From the NCBI GenBank assembly GCA_039808985.1, contig JBDHUC010000005.1:1-64000 (forward strand): a DNA stretch of 64,000 bases, written 5' to 3'. Position numbers and translations under genes: made by a program. This DNA is from SXRF01 sp039808985. GTDB lineage: Bacteria; Pseudomonadota; Alphaproteobacteria; Rickettsiales; SXRF01. Of the stretch, positions 32,874 to 41,289 are shown in pieces (position 1 is the stretch's first letter; every line of letters starts with the position of its first letter). Under the pieces are notes generated by a model, which did no database searches, was not told where the DNA came from, and saw only the letters and a list, made by a program, of their open reading frames with translations.

Positions 32874-34121
32874 ATGATCATAGTTCAGAAGTCTGCCGAA
32901 CTGAAGCTGATGGAATTGCTCGGCATCATCCGCGATCCTGCGGGTTGGCAGGCTGTGCATTTTCATTTGAGCGACCTGCTTGAGCAATATAAAAGCGAAT
33001 ACCAGTTCAAGATAGCTATAAACCTTATACATGACCTTCTTAAAGGATATGAGGGCGGAATCTACCAGATGGTGGATAACAGCATTATAGTTGTGTGCGG
33101 GGAGCTGGATAAAAATATACTCAGCAAGCTGATTTTCCAGCTACGCTACCTGTATATGGACGACCCGCTTAGCTATTTCGAGGATGGCGGCGAAAATCCC
33201 GGTTTCTGCACAACATATGACCTGCGCAGCCAATGGCAGGAATTTATGGATATGTGCGGCAGGCGCATGGCGTTGCTGGTGCGTAAGAACTCTGCGCCGG
33301 AACGCATAGAACGCGAAACCGCGAGCCATGATGCTTTAGAGCAGGCCGAGCGCGCAAAAAATCCCGTGCAGAAGGGGTTTAACGTGCTGCGGATGGTGAA
33401 TGTTGAGCGCGACCTTGCGCGGGCGGATATGCAGCGTGTTATGCGCCGCCAGCCTGTATGCGTTGTAAGCCCTGCGTTCAGCGTGCGCCGGGTTTTTGAC
33501 GAGATGTATATAAATATAGCGCATCTGCGCCAGATGCTAAAAATGGAAGTTGACCTGCTTGGCAACCGCTGGCTGTTTAAATACCTGACCCAGCTACTGG
33601 ACGTAAGGATGCTTGAGCTTATCAAACAGAATATGTCCCGTTACCTTGAATCGCCGATGAGCCTCAACCTCAATGTCGAAACTTTAATATCGGGAAAATT
33701 CGCAGAGTTTGACGCGCTGCTGAAACCATCGGCGAAAGTTTCTATTGTTATCGAAGTCCCGGTTGTCGATGTGTTTGCGGATATAAATGCCTTCCACATG
33801 GCAAGGCGTGATGTGCAGAGGCTTGGCTACCGCGTGTGCCTTGATGGGCTAAGCACGGAAAGCTTCCTGATGATCGACCGCGAGAAGCTGGGCGTTGACC
33901 TCGTGAAAGTACAGTGGAACGCGGATATAGAAGCAGACCTTGACAGCAGGGAAAACAAGGAAATAATCAAGGCGGTAAACAGCTTTGGAAGTAACCGCGT
34001 GATACTCTGCCGCTGCGATACCAGGGAAGCTGTGCAATACGGACAGGCGCTGGGAATATCGTTGTTCCAGGGGCGCTATATCGACAGTATACTTACGCCC
34101 AATGCTAAAGTGGAGAATTAA
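32874..34121 (+). CDS. Degenerate EAL-domain protein
   Basis: A 415-residue cytoplasmic protein. The C-terminal 200 residues have the outline of an EAL c-di-GMP phosphodiesterase: LNLNVETLISGKFAEF, VSIVIEVPVVDVFADI, RLGYRVCLDGLSTESFLMI, DLVKVQWN, and ILCRCDTREAVQYGQALG before LFQGRYI. The catalytic signatures are lost: the expected DDFG reads DGLS and the EAL triad is absent. The N-terminal 100 residues could be a degenerate GGDEF- or PAS-like region. It probably binds a partner or ligand rather than cleaving c-di-GMP. It follows the AsmA gene by 12 bases. Confidence 0.65.
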   Translation: MIIVQKSAELKLMELLGIIRDPAGWQAVHFHLSDLLEQYKSEYQFKIAINLIHDLLKGYEGGIYQMVDNSIIVVCGELDKNILSKLIFQLRYLYMDDPLSYFEDGGENPGFCTTYDLRSQWQEFMDMCGRRMALLVRKNSAPERIERETASHDALEQAERAKNPVQKGFNVLRMVNVERDLARADMQRVMRRQPVCVVSPAFSVRRVFDEMYINIAHLRQMLKMEVDLLGNRWLFKYLTQLLDVRMLELIKQNMSRYLESPMSLNLNVETLISGKFAEFDALLKPSAKVSIVIEVPVVDVFADINAFHMARRDVQRLGYRVCLDGLSTESFLMIDREKLGVDLVKVQWNADIEADLDSRENKEIIKAVNSFGSNRVILCRCDTREAVQYGQALGISLFQGRYIDSILTPNAKVEN

Positions 34122-34123
34122 TT

Positions 34124-34192
34124 GGATTAGTAGTTAGTAGTTAGTAATGCCGCAATCCTAGCCTTCTCTCATAGGGAGAAGGGATTACATTA
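34124..34192. repeat. TAGTTAG word repeat and TCTCTC hairpin
   Basis: GGATTAGTAGTTAGTAGTTAGTAA (read in two parts, 34124-34147) is followed by CCTTCTCTCATAGGGAGAAGGG, a short perfect hairpin of the type seen at 27220. Together they fill the space before the next gene. Confidence 0.6.
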
Positions 34193-34205
34193 AGGAGAAT
34201 TTATT

Positions 34206-34979
34206 ATGAATAATTTTTTTGCGGCAGCGGCTGGAATGGAGCCCAGGTTCGTCATTTCGGGCATAATATGGGCGGCGCTTATGGGGCTTATCGCCGGGAA
34301 TTATGCCTCATCGCTTATCCACCGCCTGCCACGTGGTAAATCGCTTCTGGAAAAAGCAGCCCATTGCGGAAGCTGCGGGACGCTGCTCCAGGTGCGCGAC
34401 CTGTTCCCGGTGTTTTCTGCGACATTGCTTGGACATCGCTGCCGCTATTGCGGCACATCGTTCCCATCTATCTACACGCTGATAGAGATCATACTTGGGC
34501 TGGTTTTTGTCCCTATGTTCCTCCAATTCGGGTTTGGCGATGTTTTTGTACTGGTTGGAATTATCAGCACCTTTTTTGTCATTATCGCTGCTATAGAAAT
34601 AAATGATAATGTCCTAAGCGGAAAAGCCATGGTGGTTGCGGCTATTGCCGGAATGTTGCTGCGTACCCATCTTGACGGGCAACTCTTCCATTTTGTATTG
34701 GGAGGATTATTTGGCGCAATTGCTGGCGCGCTCATCTGGCGCAAATCAATAACCAGGGTAGGGCATATCTATAAACTTCCCAAACAGGCAGAGCTTATGG
34801 TGACTGCCGGGATATGCATTGGCTCTGATGCTTTCATAAAATTCCTGGCGCTATTTGCAGTTTCTTCCGCCCTGCTATGGGTGCTTTCCAAAGTCGTAAA
34901 TAAGCAATTCCGTATGAGTGTTGCGTTTGCGGTTTCGGTGATATTTATATTGATTTTTGGTTGGCAGATGAATGGATGA
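34206..34979 (+). CDS. Prepilin-peptidase-like membrane protein
   Basis: A 257-residue, about six-span protein of the A24 prepilin peptidase type. N-terminal features are GNYASSLIHRLPRGKSLLEK and a double CxxC pair (HCGSCG and HRCRYCG) around PVFSATLLGHRC, as in PilD. Active-site positions are altered. The first aspartate region reads IEINDNVLSG, with Glu where Asp is expected. The second region GICIGSDAFIKFLALF retains one Asp. No pilin genes are nearby. The last residues (QMNG and stop) are encoded by microrepeat A, so the native C-terminus may have been replaced. Confidence 0.65.
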   Translation: MNNFFAAAAGMEPRFVISGIIWAALMGLIAGNYASSLIHRLPRGKSLLEKAAHCGSCGTLLQVRDLFPVFSATLLGHRCRYCGTSFPSIYTLIEIILGLVFVPMFLQFGFGDVFVLVGIISTFFVIIAAIEINDNVLSGKAMVVAAIAGMLLRTHLDGQLFHFVLGGLFGAIAGALIWRKSITRVGHIYKLPKQAELMVTAGICIGSDAFIKFLALFAVSSALLWVLSKVVNKQFRMSVAFAVSVIFILIFGWQMNG

Positions 34980-35282
34980 ATAGATTAATAGATGAATAAG
35001 ATACTTATTCCATGGCAATTGCATTTGGCTTTTGCTGAATGTGTCGTCCTGCGAATTGCAATAGCAATTGCGCAGGATCTCATTATTATTGATACAGATC
35101 CTGTGCTACGGCTTCGCCGTCCACAGGATGACAAGAACCCCGCACCCGACCCCTGTCACCCCGCCAAGTAGCGGGGTCTGGGCCTTAGGCTTAATGCCGG
35201 ATGCCGCCCTGCGGCGGCATGACAAGTTGGGAAAACATCCTGAGATCCTGTGCAGTCGCTGCGCGCCTCACAGGATGACAGC
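34964..35282. repeat. Repeat block: microrepeat A and three ATGAC palindromes
   Basis: GATGAATGGATGAATAGATT begins inside the preceding gene's last codons. A complete two-hairpin element follows at 35041-35133. A composite at 35152-35225 comes next: GTCACCCCGCC/GCGGGGTC on the left, GCCGGATGCCGC...GCGGCATGACA on the right. A right half lies at 35242-35280. No gene was seen in this 330-base gap. Confidence 0.8.
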
Positions 35283-35311
35283 ACAGGCATAATTAAAGAA
35301 ATGGGGTGCTG

Positions 35312-35809
35312 TTAGAAAATCCCGCCGTTGCTTGGTGATTTACGTCCGGTTACTGGTGAATCGCCGCTGCCGCCTGGTTTATTGAAGCGTCCAAGGTTGC
35401 CCAGGGTCTGGTCGATGAAGGTCAGGCTATGGCCCTCGGTAGGGGTGGTGCGTTTTACCAGCGCTATATCCTTGCCGTCATCCTTATCATAAAAATGAAC
35501 ATCGCTAACCACGCCTGATGGATCGAAGGTTATATCCACTGTATCCTGCGTGACGACTGTTGGTTTCATGAAGCCGATCGCCTCTTTGCGGGCAGAAACA
35601 TAATACCATGTTTCAGCGCCGAAGCTGGATTTGGAGGAGGGGGAGCCGAATTTATCAAGTATTTCCTGTTTGTTGGTCTGGCCGATCTTGATTTCCTCTT
35701 TCCAATTGCCCTGCTGGACATAGCCCCTGTTTTCAACTTTGGGGGAGCAGGCGGCAAGCAGGAGCATGGCTACAACGTATGATGACTTAACCAATTGTAT
35801 TCGCTTCAT
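35312..35809 (-). CDS. bamE: Outer-membrane assembly lipoprotein BamE (SmpA/OmlA)
   Basis: A lipoprotein of the BAM complex. The signal peptide ends in the lipobox LLLAACS. The SmpA/OmlA domain has IKIGQTNKQEILDKFGSPS, ETWYYVSARKEAIGF, and VDITFDPSGVVSDVHFY. A Gly/Pro/Ser-rich tail of about 30 residues follows. The start at 35809 (MKRIQLVKSS) gives a normal signal peptide; the upstream ATG at 35884 does not. Total length from this start is 165 residues. Confidence 0.88.
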   Translation of the reverse strand: MKRIQLVKSSYVVAMLLLAACSPKVENRGYVQQGNWKEEIKIGQTNKQEILDKFGSPSSKSSFGAETWYYVSARKEAIGFMKPTVVTQDTVDITFDPSGVVSDVHFYDKDDGKDIALVKRTTPTEGHSLTFIDQTLGNLGRFNKPGGSGDSPVTGRKSPSNGGIF

Positions 35810-35915
35810 AAAATACCATAAATAATGAGTTTGCGCTGGAAAGTTTAGTTTATTGTTTGCAAGATGGCAAATGGAGAAGAGCATATTAAGAAATATTTAT
35901 TGCTATATAGAGGTT

Positions 35916-36002
35916 ACAGGTGCTAGGTTCTGGGGGCTAAAAGCCAGGGATTTGAATGTCAATACGACCTGGCGCCTAGCAACCAGAACCTAGAACCTGA
36001 AG
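35916..36002. repeat. AGGTTCTGG word repeat as an inverted pair (microrepeat F)
   Basis: The left arm contains GGTGCTAGGTTCTGGGGGC and CCAGG; the right arm has CCTGGCGCCTAGCAACCAG and AACCTAGAACC. The arms can pair into a long imperfect hairpin 15-100 bases upstream of dcd. Related words occur at 27163 and 18185. Confidence 0.6.
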
Positions 36003-36016
36003 ATGAGGAAATATTT

Positions 36017-36592
36017 ATGGGAATTATGCCAGATAGCTGGATTCGTGAACAGGCAAAAAAAGGCATGATCGAGCCGTTTGTTGAGAATTTAAAACGCGAG
36101 GGTGTGATTTCATATGGCGTTTCGTCTTACGGATATGATGCGCGGGTTTCCGATGAATTCAAAATTTTTACCAATGTCGATTCGGCAGTAGTGGACCCGA
36201 AGGAATTTTCGCCAAAAGGCTTTGTCGACCGCAAAGCGCCGGTGTGCATTATTCCGCCTAACAGTTTTGTGCTGGCGCATACTGTGGAATATTTCCGTAT
36301 ACCGCGTGATGTGCTGGTGGTATGCGTTGGCAAATCTACCTATGCGCGTTGCGGGATTATCGTGAATGTAACTCCGCTGGAGCCGGAATGGGAAGGTCAT
36401 GTGACGCTGGAATTCTCCAACACCACGCCGCTGCCAGCGAAAATTTATGCCAATGAGGGCGCCTGCCAGTTCTTATTCCTGAAAGGTGAAACAGTGTGCG
36501 AAGTTTCTTATGGCGACCGCAAGGGAAAATACCAGGGGCAGAAAGGTGTGACTCTGCCACGCATAGAAAAAATCCCTGAGAAAGTAGCATAA
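36017..36592 (+). CDS. dcd: dCTP deaminase
   Basis: Dcd deaminates dCTP to dUTP for thymidylate synthesis. The 191-residue protein has MPDSWIREQAKKGMIEPF, ISYGVSSYGYDARVSDEF, FVLAHTVEYFRIPRDVLVV, and KSTYARCGIIVNVTPLEP with the active-site Glu (EPEWEGHVTLE). Length and motifs are normal. A start at 36026 would also fit. It precedes murA by 6 bases, probably as one operon. Confidence 0.93.
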   Translation: MGIMPDSWIREQAKKGMIEPFVENLKREGVISYGVSSYGYDARVSDEFKIFTNVDSAVVDPKEFSPKGFVDRKAPVCIIPPNSFVLAHTVEYFRIPRDVLVVCVGKSTYARCGIIVNVTPLEPEWEGHVTLEFSNTTPLPAKIYANEGACQFLFLKGETVCEVSYGDRKGKYQGQKGVTLPRIEKIPEKVA

Positions 36593-36598
36593 ATATTT

Positions 36599-37909
36599 AT
36601 GGATAAAATAAGAATAATCGGTGGTGCAAGGCTTAAAGGGGCGATACCTGTTTCGGGAGCTAAGAATGCCGCGCTGCCGCTGATGGCTGCTAGCCTGCTG
36701 ACCGATGGCAAGCTTGCGCTCTCCAACGTGCCATATCTTGCTGATATTGTCACGATGGCGAACCTGCTGGCGCAGCATGGCGTTGATATTTCCTTCTCTG
36801 CGCCTGCAAAAAATATTGGCCGCACCATGACGCTGTCGGCTGGCAATATCCATAACCTTACCGCGCCATATGAGCTGGTGCGCACTATGCGCGCTTCGGT
36901 TTTAGTGCTGGGGCCATTGCTTGCAAGGTTTAGCGCGGCAAAAGTTTCGCTGCCCGGCGGTTGCGCAATCGGAACCCGCCCCATCGACCTGCATTTAAAA
37001 GCGCTGGAGCAGATGGGCGCGCATATCGAACTGGCGGAAGGCTATATCCACGCACACACACACGGGAAATTACAGGGTGCGGAAATCACTTTTGAAAAAG
37101 TTTCGGTGGGCGCTACGGAAAATATATTGATGGCCGCAAGCCTTGCTGAAGGCGTTACCATAATCCATAACGCGGCGCGGGAACCGGAAGTCTGTGACCT
37201 TGCTTACTGCCTGAACACAATGGGAGCAAAAATCGAAGGTATTGGGACGGATACCATAAGGATAACTGGCGTTGATAAGCTGCATGGCTGTGATTACAGC
37301 GTGGTTGCCGACCGCATTGAGGCAGGGTCGTTCGCGGCGGCGGTTGCTATTACCGGCGGCGATTGTGAACTTATCGGCGCGCGCATGGAACATCTGCAGT
37401 CGGTTGCGGAAAAATTCGCCGATGCCGGGGTGGAAATGCGCGAAACTGAAAACGGGATACGCGTTATTGCTGACAGGAAAATCCAGTGCATAGACATCAT
37501 AACCCAGCCATATCCGGGTTTCCCAACCGATATGCAGGCGCAGATGATGGCGCTTTTGTGCGTTGCCGACGGCGCTTCGATGATAACCGAAACTATATTT
37601 GAAAACCGCTATATGCATGTGCCGGAACTTATGCGCATGGGCGCAAAAGTCATAACGCATGGCTCCAGCGCGATGATACGCGGAACCGGGGAATTAAACG
37701 GCGCGGAAGTGATGGCGACTGATTTGCGCGCATCGCTCTCGCTGGTTATTGCAGCGCTCGCGGCTAAAGGTGAAACCATCATCCACCGCGTTTACCACTT
37801 AGACCGCGGTTATGAGAGGCTGGAAGAAAAATTATCAGCGTGTGGGGCGAATATCGAGCGCATCAGGGAGCGCACGGCGGCAACTTTCAAAATACCGGAA
37901 GCAGCGTAA
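36599..37909 (+). CDS. murA: UDP-N-acetylglucosamine 1-carboxyvinyltransferase MurA
   Basis: First committed step of peptidoglycan synthesis: enolpyruvyl transfer to UDP-GlcNAc. The 436-residue protein has the N-terminal GAIPVSGAKNAALPLMA with the substrate-binding Lys, and LPGGCAIGTRPIDLHLKALE with the active-site Cys at residue 122. It also has PGFPTDMQAQMMAL and RASLSLVIAALAAKG. All key residues are present. It continues into an HD-domain gene 6 bases downstream. Confidence 0.95.
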   Translation: MDKIRIIGGARLKGAIPVSGAKNAALPLMAASLLTDGKLALSNVPYLADIVTMANLLAQHGVDISFSAPAKNIGRTMTLSAGNIHNLTAPYELVRTMRASVLVLGPLLARFSAAKVSLPGGCAIGTRPIDLHLKALEQMGAHIELAEGYIHAHTHGKLQGAEITFEKVSVGATENILMAASLAEGVTIIHNAAREPEVCDLAYCLNTMGAKIEGIGTDTIRITGVDKLHGCDYSVVADRIEAGSFAAAVAITGGDCELIGARMEHLQSVAEKFADAGVEMRETENGIRVIADRKIQCIDIITQPYPGFPTDMQAQMMALLCVADGASMITETIFENRYMHVPELMRMGAKVITHGSSAMIRGTGELNGAEVMATDLRASLSLVIAALAAKGETIIHRVYHLDRGYERLEEKLSACGANIERIRERTAATFKIPEAA

Positions 37910-37915
37910 TGGATT

Positions 37916-38764
37916 ATGGAAAACGCAGAAAAATATCCTGAAAAAGTACGGGACATACTATACAAGGATATTTTTATGCGCCCGGATGATGACCCGGTGA
38001 GGCTTGCTTATGAGGTTGCATCGGAAATGCATAAAGGCCAGAAGCGTAAAGGACTAGAGGAGTTAGATTATATAACCCATCCCTTACAGGTTTATGATAT
38101 GGTAAAAAAATGTATTGGTGATGATAAAGTCCCAAATAAAGATGTAACGTTAGCTGCCTCGCTTCTGCACGATGCAGTGGAAGATTATAAAAAGGAAAAT
38201 AAAGACAGGCAGCTTGTCAGAAAGGAAGCTATTGGGAAAATAGAAGATGAATTTATCAGGCTGATAACGCAGGGCCGCTTAAAAAACGTACAATTCGCAG
38301 AACAGCTTGTTAACACAGTTACAGAGCTTACTAATCCCATTAAGGAAATGGGCAAGGAAGAAAAGCGGAAATACCAGGTTGACAAGGCCAGAACTGCTCT
38401 TGCAAATGTAAAGCTGATCAAGATATGTGACCAGACATTGAATATAATTTCCAATATAGAAGAAGTGCCGCCATGGGATTACCATAGGTTGATCGAATAT
38501 ACCAATAAGGCGACGGCGGTGGTTAAATCAGCATTAAAAAGTATAGAAGATAACGAGGGGGCTGATTCCGCTTATTCTAAGGCAGTTAAGCTTGCCTGGC
38601 GGGTGTATTCAGATGTTTCCGATGAGGAGCTAAGAATACTAAAGAACATGCGTAGCGCAGGAAAGCCGATTCCGCCCGAATACCATGTAGCAACTTTTTC
38701 TATGGAGGCGCTGGTAGACCATGCCAGGAGCAGCGGAGGCAAAATACATGGTTTCAGCAGGTAA
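37916..38764 (+). CDS. HD-domain hydrolase related to SpoT/MESH1
   Basis: A 282-residue protein with the ppGpp-hydrolase-type HD fold. AYEVASEMHKGQKRKG is followed by DYITHPLQVYDMV, then LAASLLHDAVEDYK with the HD pair, VTELTNPIKE, and NVKLIKICDQTLNI. These match the small stand-alone alarmone hydrolases. No synthetase or TGS/ACT domains follow. The gene lies between murA and hisG and overlaps hisG, so it is probably expressed with them. Alarmone specificity is inferred. Confidence 0.7.
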   Translation: MENAEKYPEKVRDILYKDIFMRPDDDPVRLAYEVASEMHKGQKRKGLEELDYITHPLQVYDMVKKCIGDDKVPNKDVTLAASLLHDAVEDYKKENKDRQLVRKEAIGKIEDEFIRLITQGRLKNVQFAEQLVNTVTELTNPIKEMGKEEKRKYQVDKARTALANVKLIKICDQTLNIISNIEEVPPWDYHRLIEYTNKATAVVKSALKSIEDNEGADSAYSKAVKLAWRVYSDVSDEELRILKNMRSAGKPIPPEYHVATFSMEALVDHARSSGGKIHGFSR

Positions 38765-39419
38765 CATGCAACCAATAATCATAGCTATCGCCAAGGGGCG
38801 GATTCAGGACGAGGTGGTGCCGATATTGCAGAAAATCGGTATTTTCCCAGATGAGGCGTTTTTTGATGACAGGGAACGACAATTGCAGTTTCCCTGCAAG
38901 GATTCGAATATATCCATCATACGGGTGCGCAGTTTTGACGTGCCGACATTCGTTGCCTTCGGCGCAGCGCAGATCGGGATTGCGGGCAGTGATGTGCTTA
39001 TGGAATTCGATTACCCTGACCTGTATACGCCGCTTGACCTGGATATCGGGCATTGCCGCCTGTCGGTTGCCGAGCTTGAAGAGGCTGAAGGTAGTGAGGC
39101 TATGGCGAGGGTGAGCCATATACGGGTTGCCACCAAATACCCAAATATCACCAGAAGGCATTTCGCAGGCAAAGGCATTCAGGCGGAGTGCATAAAGCTA
39201 AGCGGCGCGATGGAACTGGCGCCGAAACTGGGATTGGCCCCATGTATAGTTGACCTCGTAAGCTCGGGGCGCACGCTTGTTGCCAACGGGCTTAAGGAGG
39301 TTGAGGTTATTGCCAATGTTTCGTCGAAGCTTATTGTAAACCGTGCGGCATTTAAAACCCGTAACCAGGAGATAAGCGGGATTATAAATAATTTCCGCGA
39401 GGTGGTTAAGTGTGATTAG
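38748..39419 (+). CDS. hisG: ATP phosphoribosyltransferase HisG (short form)
   Basis: First enzyme of histidine synthesis. The short form of about 220 residues lacks the C-terminal regulatory domain and needs HisZ, which is not in the window. Motifs: IIIAIAKGRIQDEVVPIL, FVAFGAAQIGIAGSDVLME, VATKYPNITRRHFA, and the PRPP loop in CIVDLVSSGRTLVANGL. GGAGG at 38735-38739 supports ATG 38748, inside the preceding gene. ATG 38766 is the alternative. Confidence 0.9.
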   Translation: MVSAGNMQPIIIAIAKGRIQDEVVPILQKIGIFPDEAFFDDRERQLQFPCKDSNISIIRVRSFDVPTFVAFGAAQIGIAGSDVLMEFDYPDLYTPLDLDIGHCRLSVAELEEAEGSEAMARVSHIRVATKYPNITRRHFAGKGIQAECIKLSGAMELAPKLGLAPCIVDLVSSGRTLVANGLKEVEVIANVSSKLIVNRAAFKTRNQEISGIINNFREVVKCD

Positions 39420-39430
39420 GCGCGTTTTTC

Positions 39431-39461
39431 TGTCATACCGCTGCAGAGCGGTATCCATGCC
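39431..39461. repeat. Left half of the split GTCATACCGC palindrome
   Basis: TGTCATACCGCTGCAGAGCGG plus TATCCATG matches the left half of the intact element at 12757-12833. The GIY-YIG frame begins 9 bases later. Confidence 0.8.
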
Positions 39462-39469
39462 ATAAATAT

Positions 39470-39760
39470 ATGAAAAATGGTTATGTTTATATTGTAACCA
39501 ATAAACCATTTGGTACGTTATACATAGGTGTAACAAGTAATTTAATAAAGCGTGTATGGGAACACCGTGAAAAACAGGTGGAAGGTTTTACAAAACGCTA
39601 TAATCTTACCCGTCTGGTATATTATGAAATTCATGAGCGTATTGATTAAGCAATTTATCGTGAAAAACAGATGAAGGAATGGAACAGGAATTGGAAATTA
39701 CGGCAGATAATGGAAATGAATCCCGATTGGAAAGATTTATATAATGAAATTGTGGGCTAA
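39470..39760 (+). pseudogene. GIY-YIG endonuclease with an in-frame ochre codon
   Basis: A single frame of 97 codons encodes a stand-alone GIY-YIG nuclease: GYVYIVTNKPFGTLYIGVTS, NLIKRVWEHREKQVEGFTKR, YNLTRLVYYEIHERID, a TAA at 39647-39649, then AIYREKQMKEWNRNWK and NPDWKDLYNEI. Restoring Glu or Gln at the stop gives the expected motif. The codon change and continuing homology show recent inactivation. The gene lies between the two halves of a palindromic repeat and separates hisG from hisD. Confidence 0.88.
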
Positions 39761-39770
39761 TATATTTAAT

Positions 39771-39806
39771 CTAGGCATGGATCCCGGCCTGTGCCGGGAT
39801 AACGGA
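39771..39806. repeat. Right half of the split palindrome
   Basis: AGGCATGGATCCCGGCC and GTGCCGGGATAACGG match the right half of the element at 12757-12833 (GCATGGATCCCGGCC...GCCGGGATGACAG), with small changes. Confidence 0.8.
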
Positions 39807-39838
39807 GAAATTACGCTATGTGGGATTACGGAGTGTAG

Positions 39839-41128
39839 ATGCCGATAAAATTATTTACAAAACAGCAGGACTTTGAAAAGCGGTTTGGCGACTTGCTTGC
39901 CATGCGTGATGGAGGCGGGGCGGATGTTTCGGCGGTAGTTGCCGCTATTATAGCGCAAGTGAAAGGGCGTGGCGATGATGCCCTTTTGGAATATACAGAA
40001 AAATTCGATAAATTCACAGCTACAGCCGAAAATATTAAGGTCAGGTATGAGGATGTTGAGAAGGCGATGGCCATGTCCGCGCCGGAACTTATAAAATCCC
40101 TGAAAATTGCGGCGGAGAGAATTCGCGCCTATAGCGAAAAACAAATTCCTGCTGACCTTGATTATGTCGATGAAATTGACACGCGGCTCGGGCACCGCTG
40201 GACACCGCTTGATTCGGCGGGGCTGTATGTGCCGGGCGGGCTTGCATCATACCCCAGCTCGGTACTTATGAATGCAATACCTGCCAAGGTTGCAGGTGTA
40301 AAACGGCTGGTTATGGTTGTTCCGGCGCCGGAAGGGAAGGTGAGCAACGCAGTGCTGGCGGCGGCGCATATCGCGGGGGTGGATGATATTTATAAAATTG
40401 GTGGTGCGCAGGCCGTGGCTGCGCTTGCTTACGGAACCGAAACTATTGCGCCGGTTGATAAAATAGTAGGCCCGGGAAATGCCTATGTTGCAGAAGCGAA
40501 GAGGCAGGTTTTTGGCAAGGTTGGAATTGACATGATTGCCGGGCCATCGGAAATTTTAGTGATTGCGGATTCGGGCTGCAACCCGGTGTGGATTGCTGCC
40601 GACCTGCTTTCGCAGGCCGAGCATGACGCGCAGGCGCAATCAATTTTGATAACCAATGACAGCGCGTTTGCCGGTAATGTTGTTTCTGAGGTGGAACGAA
40701 TTTTAAAGGATTTGCCGCGCCGGGATATTGCGGCGAAATCGTGGAATGATTATGGCGCTGTTATCATAGTGAAAGACTGGGAAGAAGCTTGCGAAATTTC
40801 CAATAAGATAGCACCGGAGCATCTGGAACTTGCTGTGGAAAACCCGGACGAACTGCTGCCGCTTCTGCGCCATGTTGGGGCTGTTTTCATGGGGCGTTAT
40901 ACGCCTGAGGCAATCGGCGATTATATAGCCGGGCCTTCGCATGTGCTGCCCACTTCGCGCACCTCGCGTTTTTCCTCGGGGCTGTCGGTATTTGATTTCC
41001 TGAAACGCACTTCAATTATCGGCTGCAACGAAGTGTCGATTGCAGATATTTCCCAATATGCCGAAATACTGGCAGGCAGCGAAGGGCTGGAAGCGCACAG
41101 GCTTTCGGTTGAGGTGCGTAAGATATGA
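39839..41128 (+). CDS. hisD: Histidinol dehydrogenase HisD
   Basis: Catalyses the last two oxidation steps of histidine synthesis with Zn and NAD. The 429-residue protein has DRRLGHRW-like sequence DTRLGHRWTPLDSAGLYVPG, IAGVDDIYKIGGAQAVAALA, the HisD signature IDMIAGPSEILVIADSG, and LSQAEHDAQAQSI with the metal-binding Gln/His. The C-terminus has GPSHVLPTSRTSRFSSGLS. GGAG precedes the ATG. It should be co-transcribed with hisG across the inserted GIY-YIG unit. Confidence 0.95.
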   Translation: MPIKLFTKQQDFEKRFGDLLAMRDGGGADVSAVVAAIIAQVKGRGDDALLEYTEKFDKFTATAENIKVRYEDVEKAMAMSAPELIKSLKIAAERIRAYSEKQIPADLDYVDEIDTRLGHRWTPLDSAGLYVPGGLASYPSSVLMNAIPAKVAGVKRLVMVVPAPEGKVSNAVLAAAHIAGVDDIYKIGGAQAVAALAYGTETIAPVDKIVGPGNAYVAEAKRQVFGKVGIDMIAGPSEILVIADSGCNPVWIAADLLSQAEHDAQAQSILITNDSAFAGNVVSEVERILKDLPRRDIAAKSWNDYGAVIIVKDWEEACEISNKIAPEHLELAVENPDELLPLLRHVGAVFMGRYTPEAIGDYIAGPSHVLPTSRTSRFSSGLSVFDFLKRTSIIGCNEVSIADISQYAEILAGSEGLEAHRLSVEVRKI

Positions 41129-41155
41129 GGGGTAAGAGGAATTCTAACCGCTTTC

Positions 41156-41242
41156 GTCATCCCGGGCTTGACCCGGGATCTAGGGCTGCAATATTCACCA
41201 CAATATTTGGTTCAAGATCCCTGGTCAAGGCGGGGATGACAA
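41156..41242. repeat. GTCATCCCGGGCTTGACCC...GGGGATGACA palindromic repeat
   Basis: CGTCATCCCGGGCTTGACCC with CGGGATCTAGGG on the left; AAGATCCCTGGTCAAGGCGG and GGATGACAAAG on the right. It fills the hisD-UPF0262 spacer. A related copy lies at 61729-61803. Confidence 0.75.
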
Positions 41243-41289
41243 AGAAGGTGAATTGCCGCGCTAAGCTTACAATTACAGGAAAGTGGTAA

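Noticed and set aside
35068..35292. 74-codon frame between the prepilin-peptidase-like gene and bamE
   Set aside because: It consists only of palindromic repeat halves; the peptide mirrors repeat sequence.
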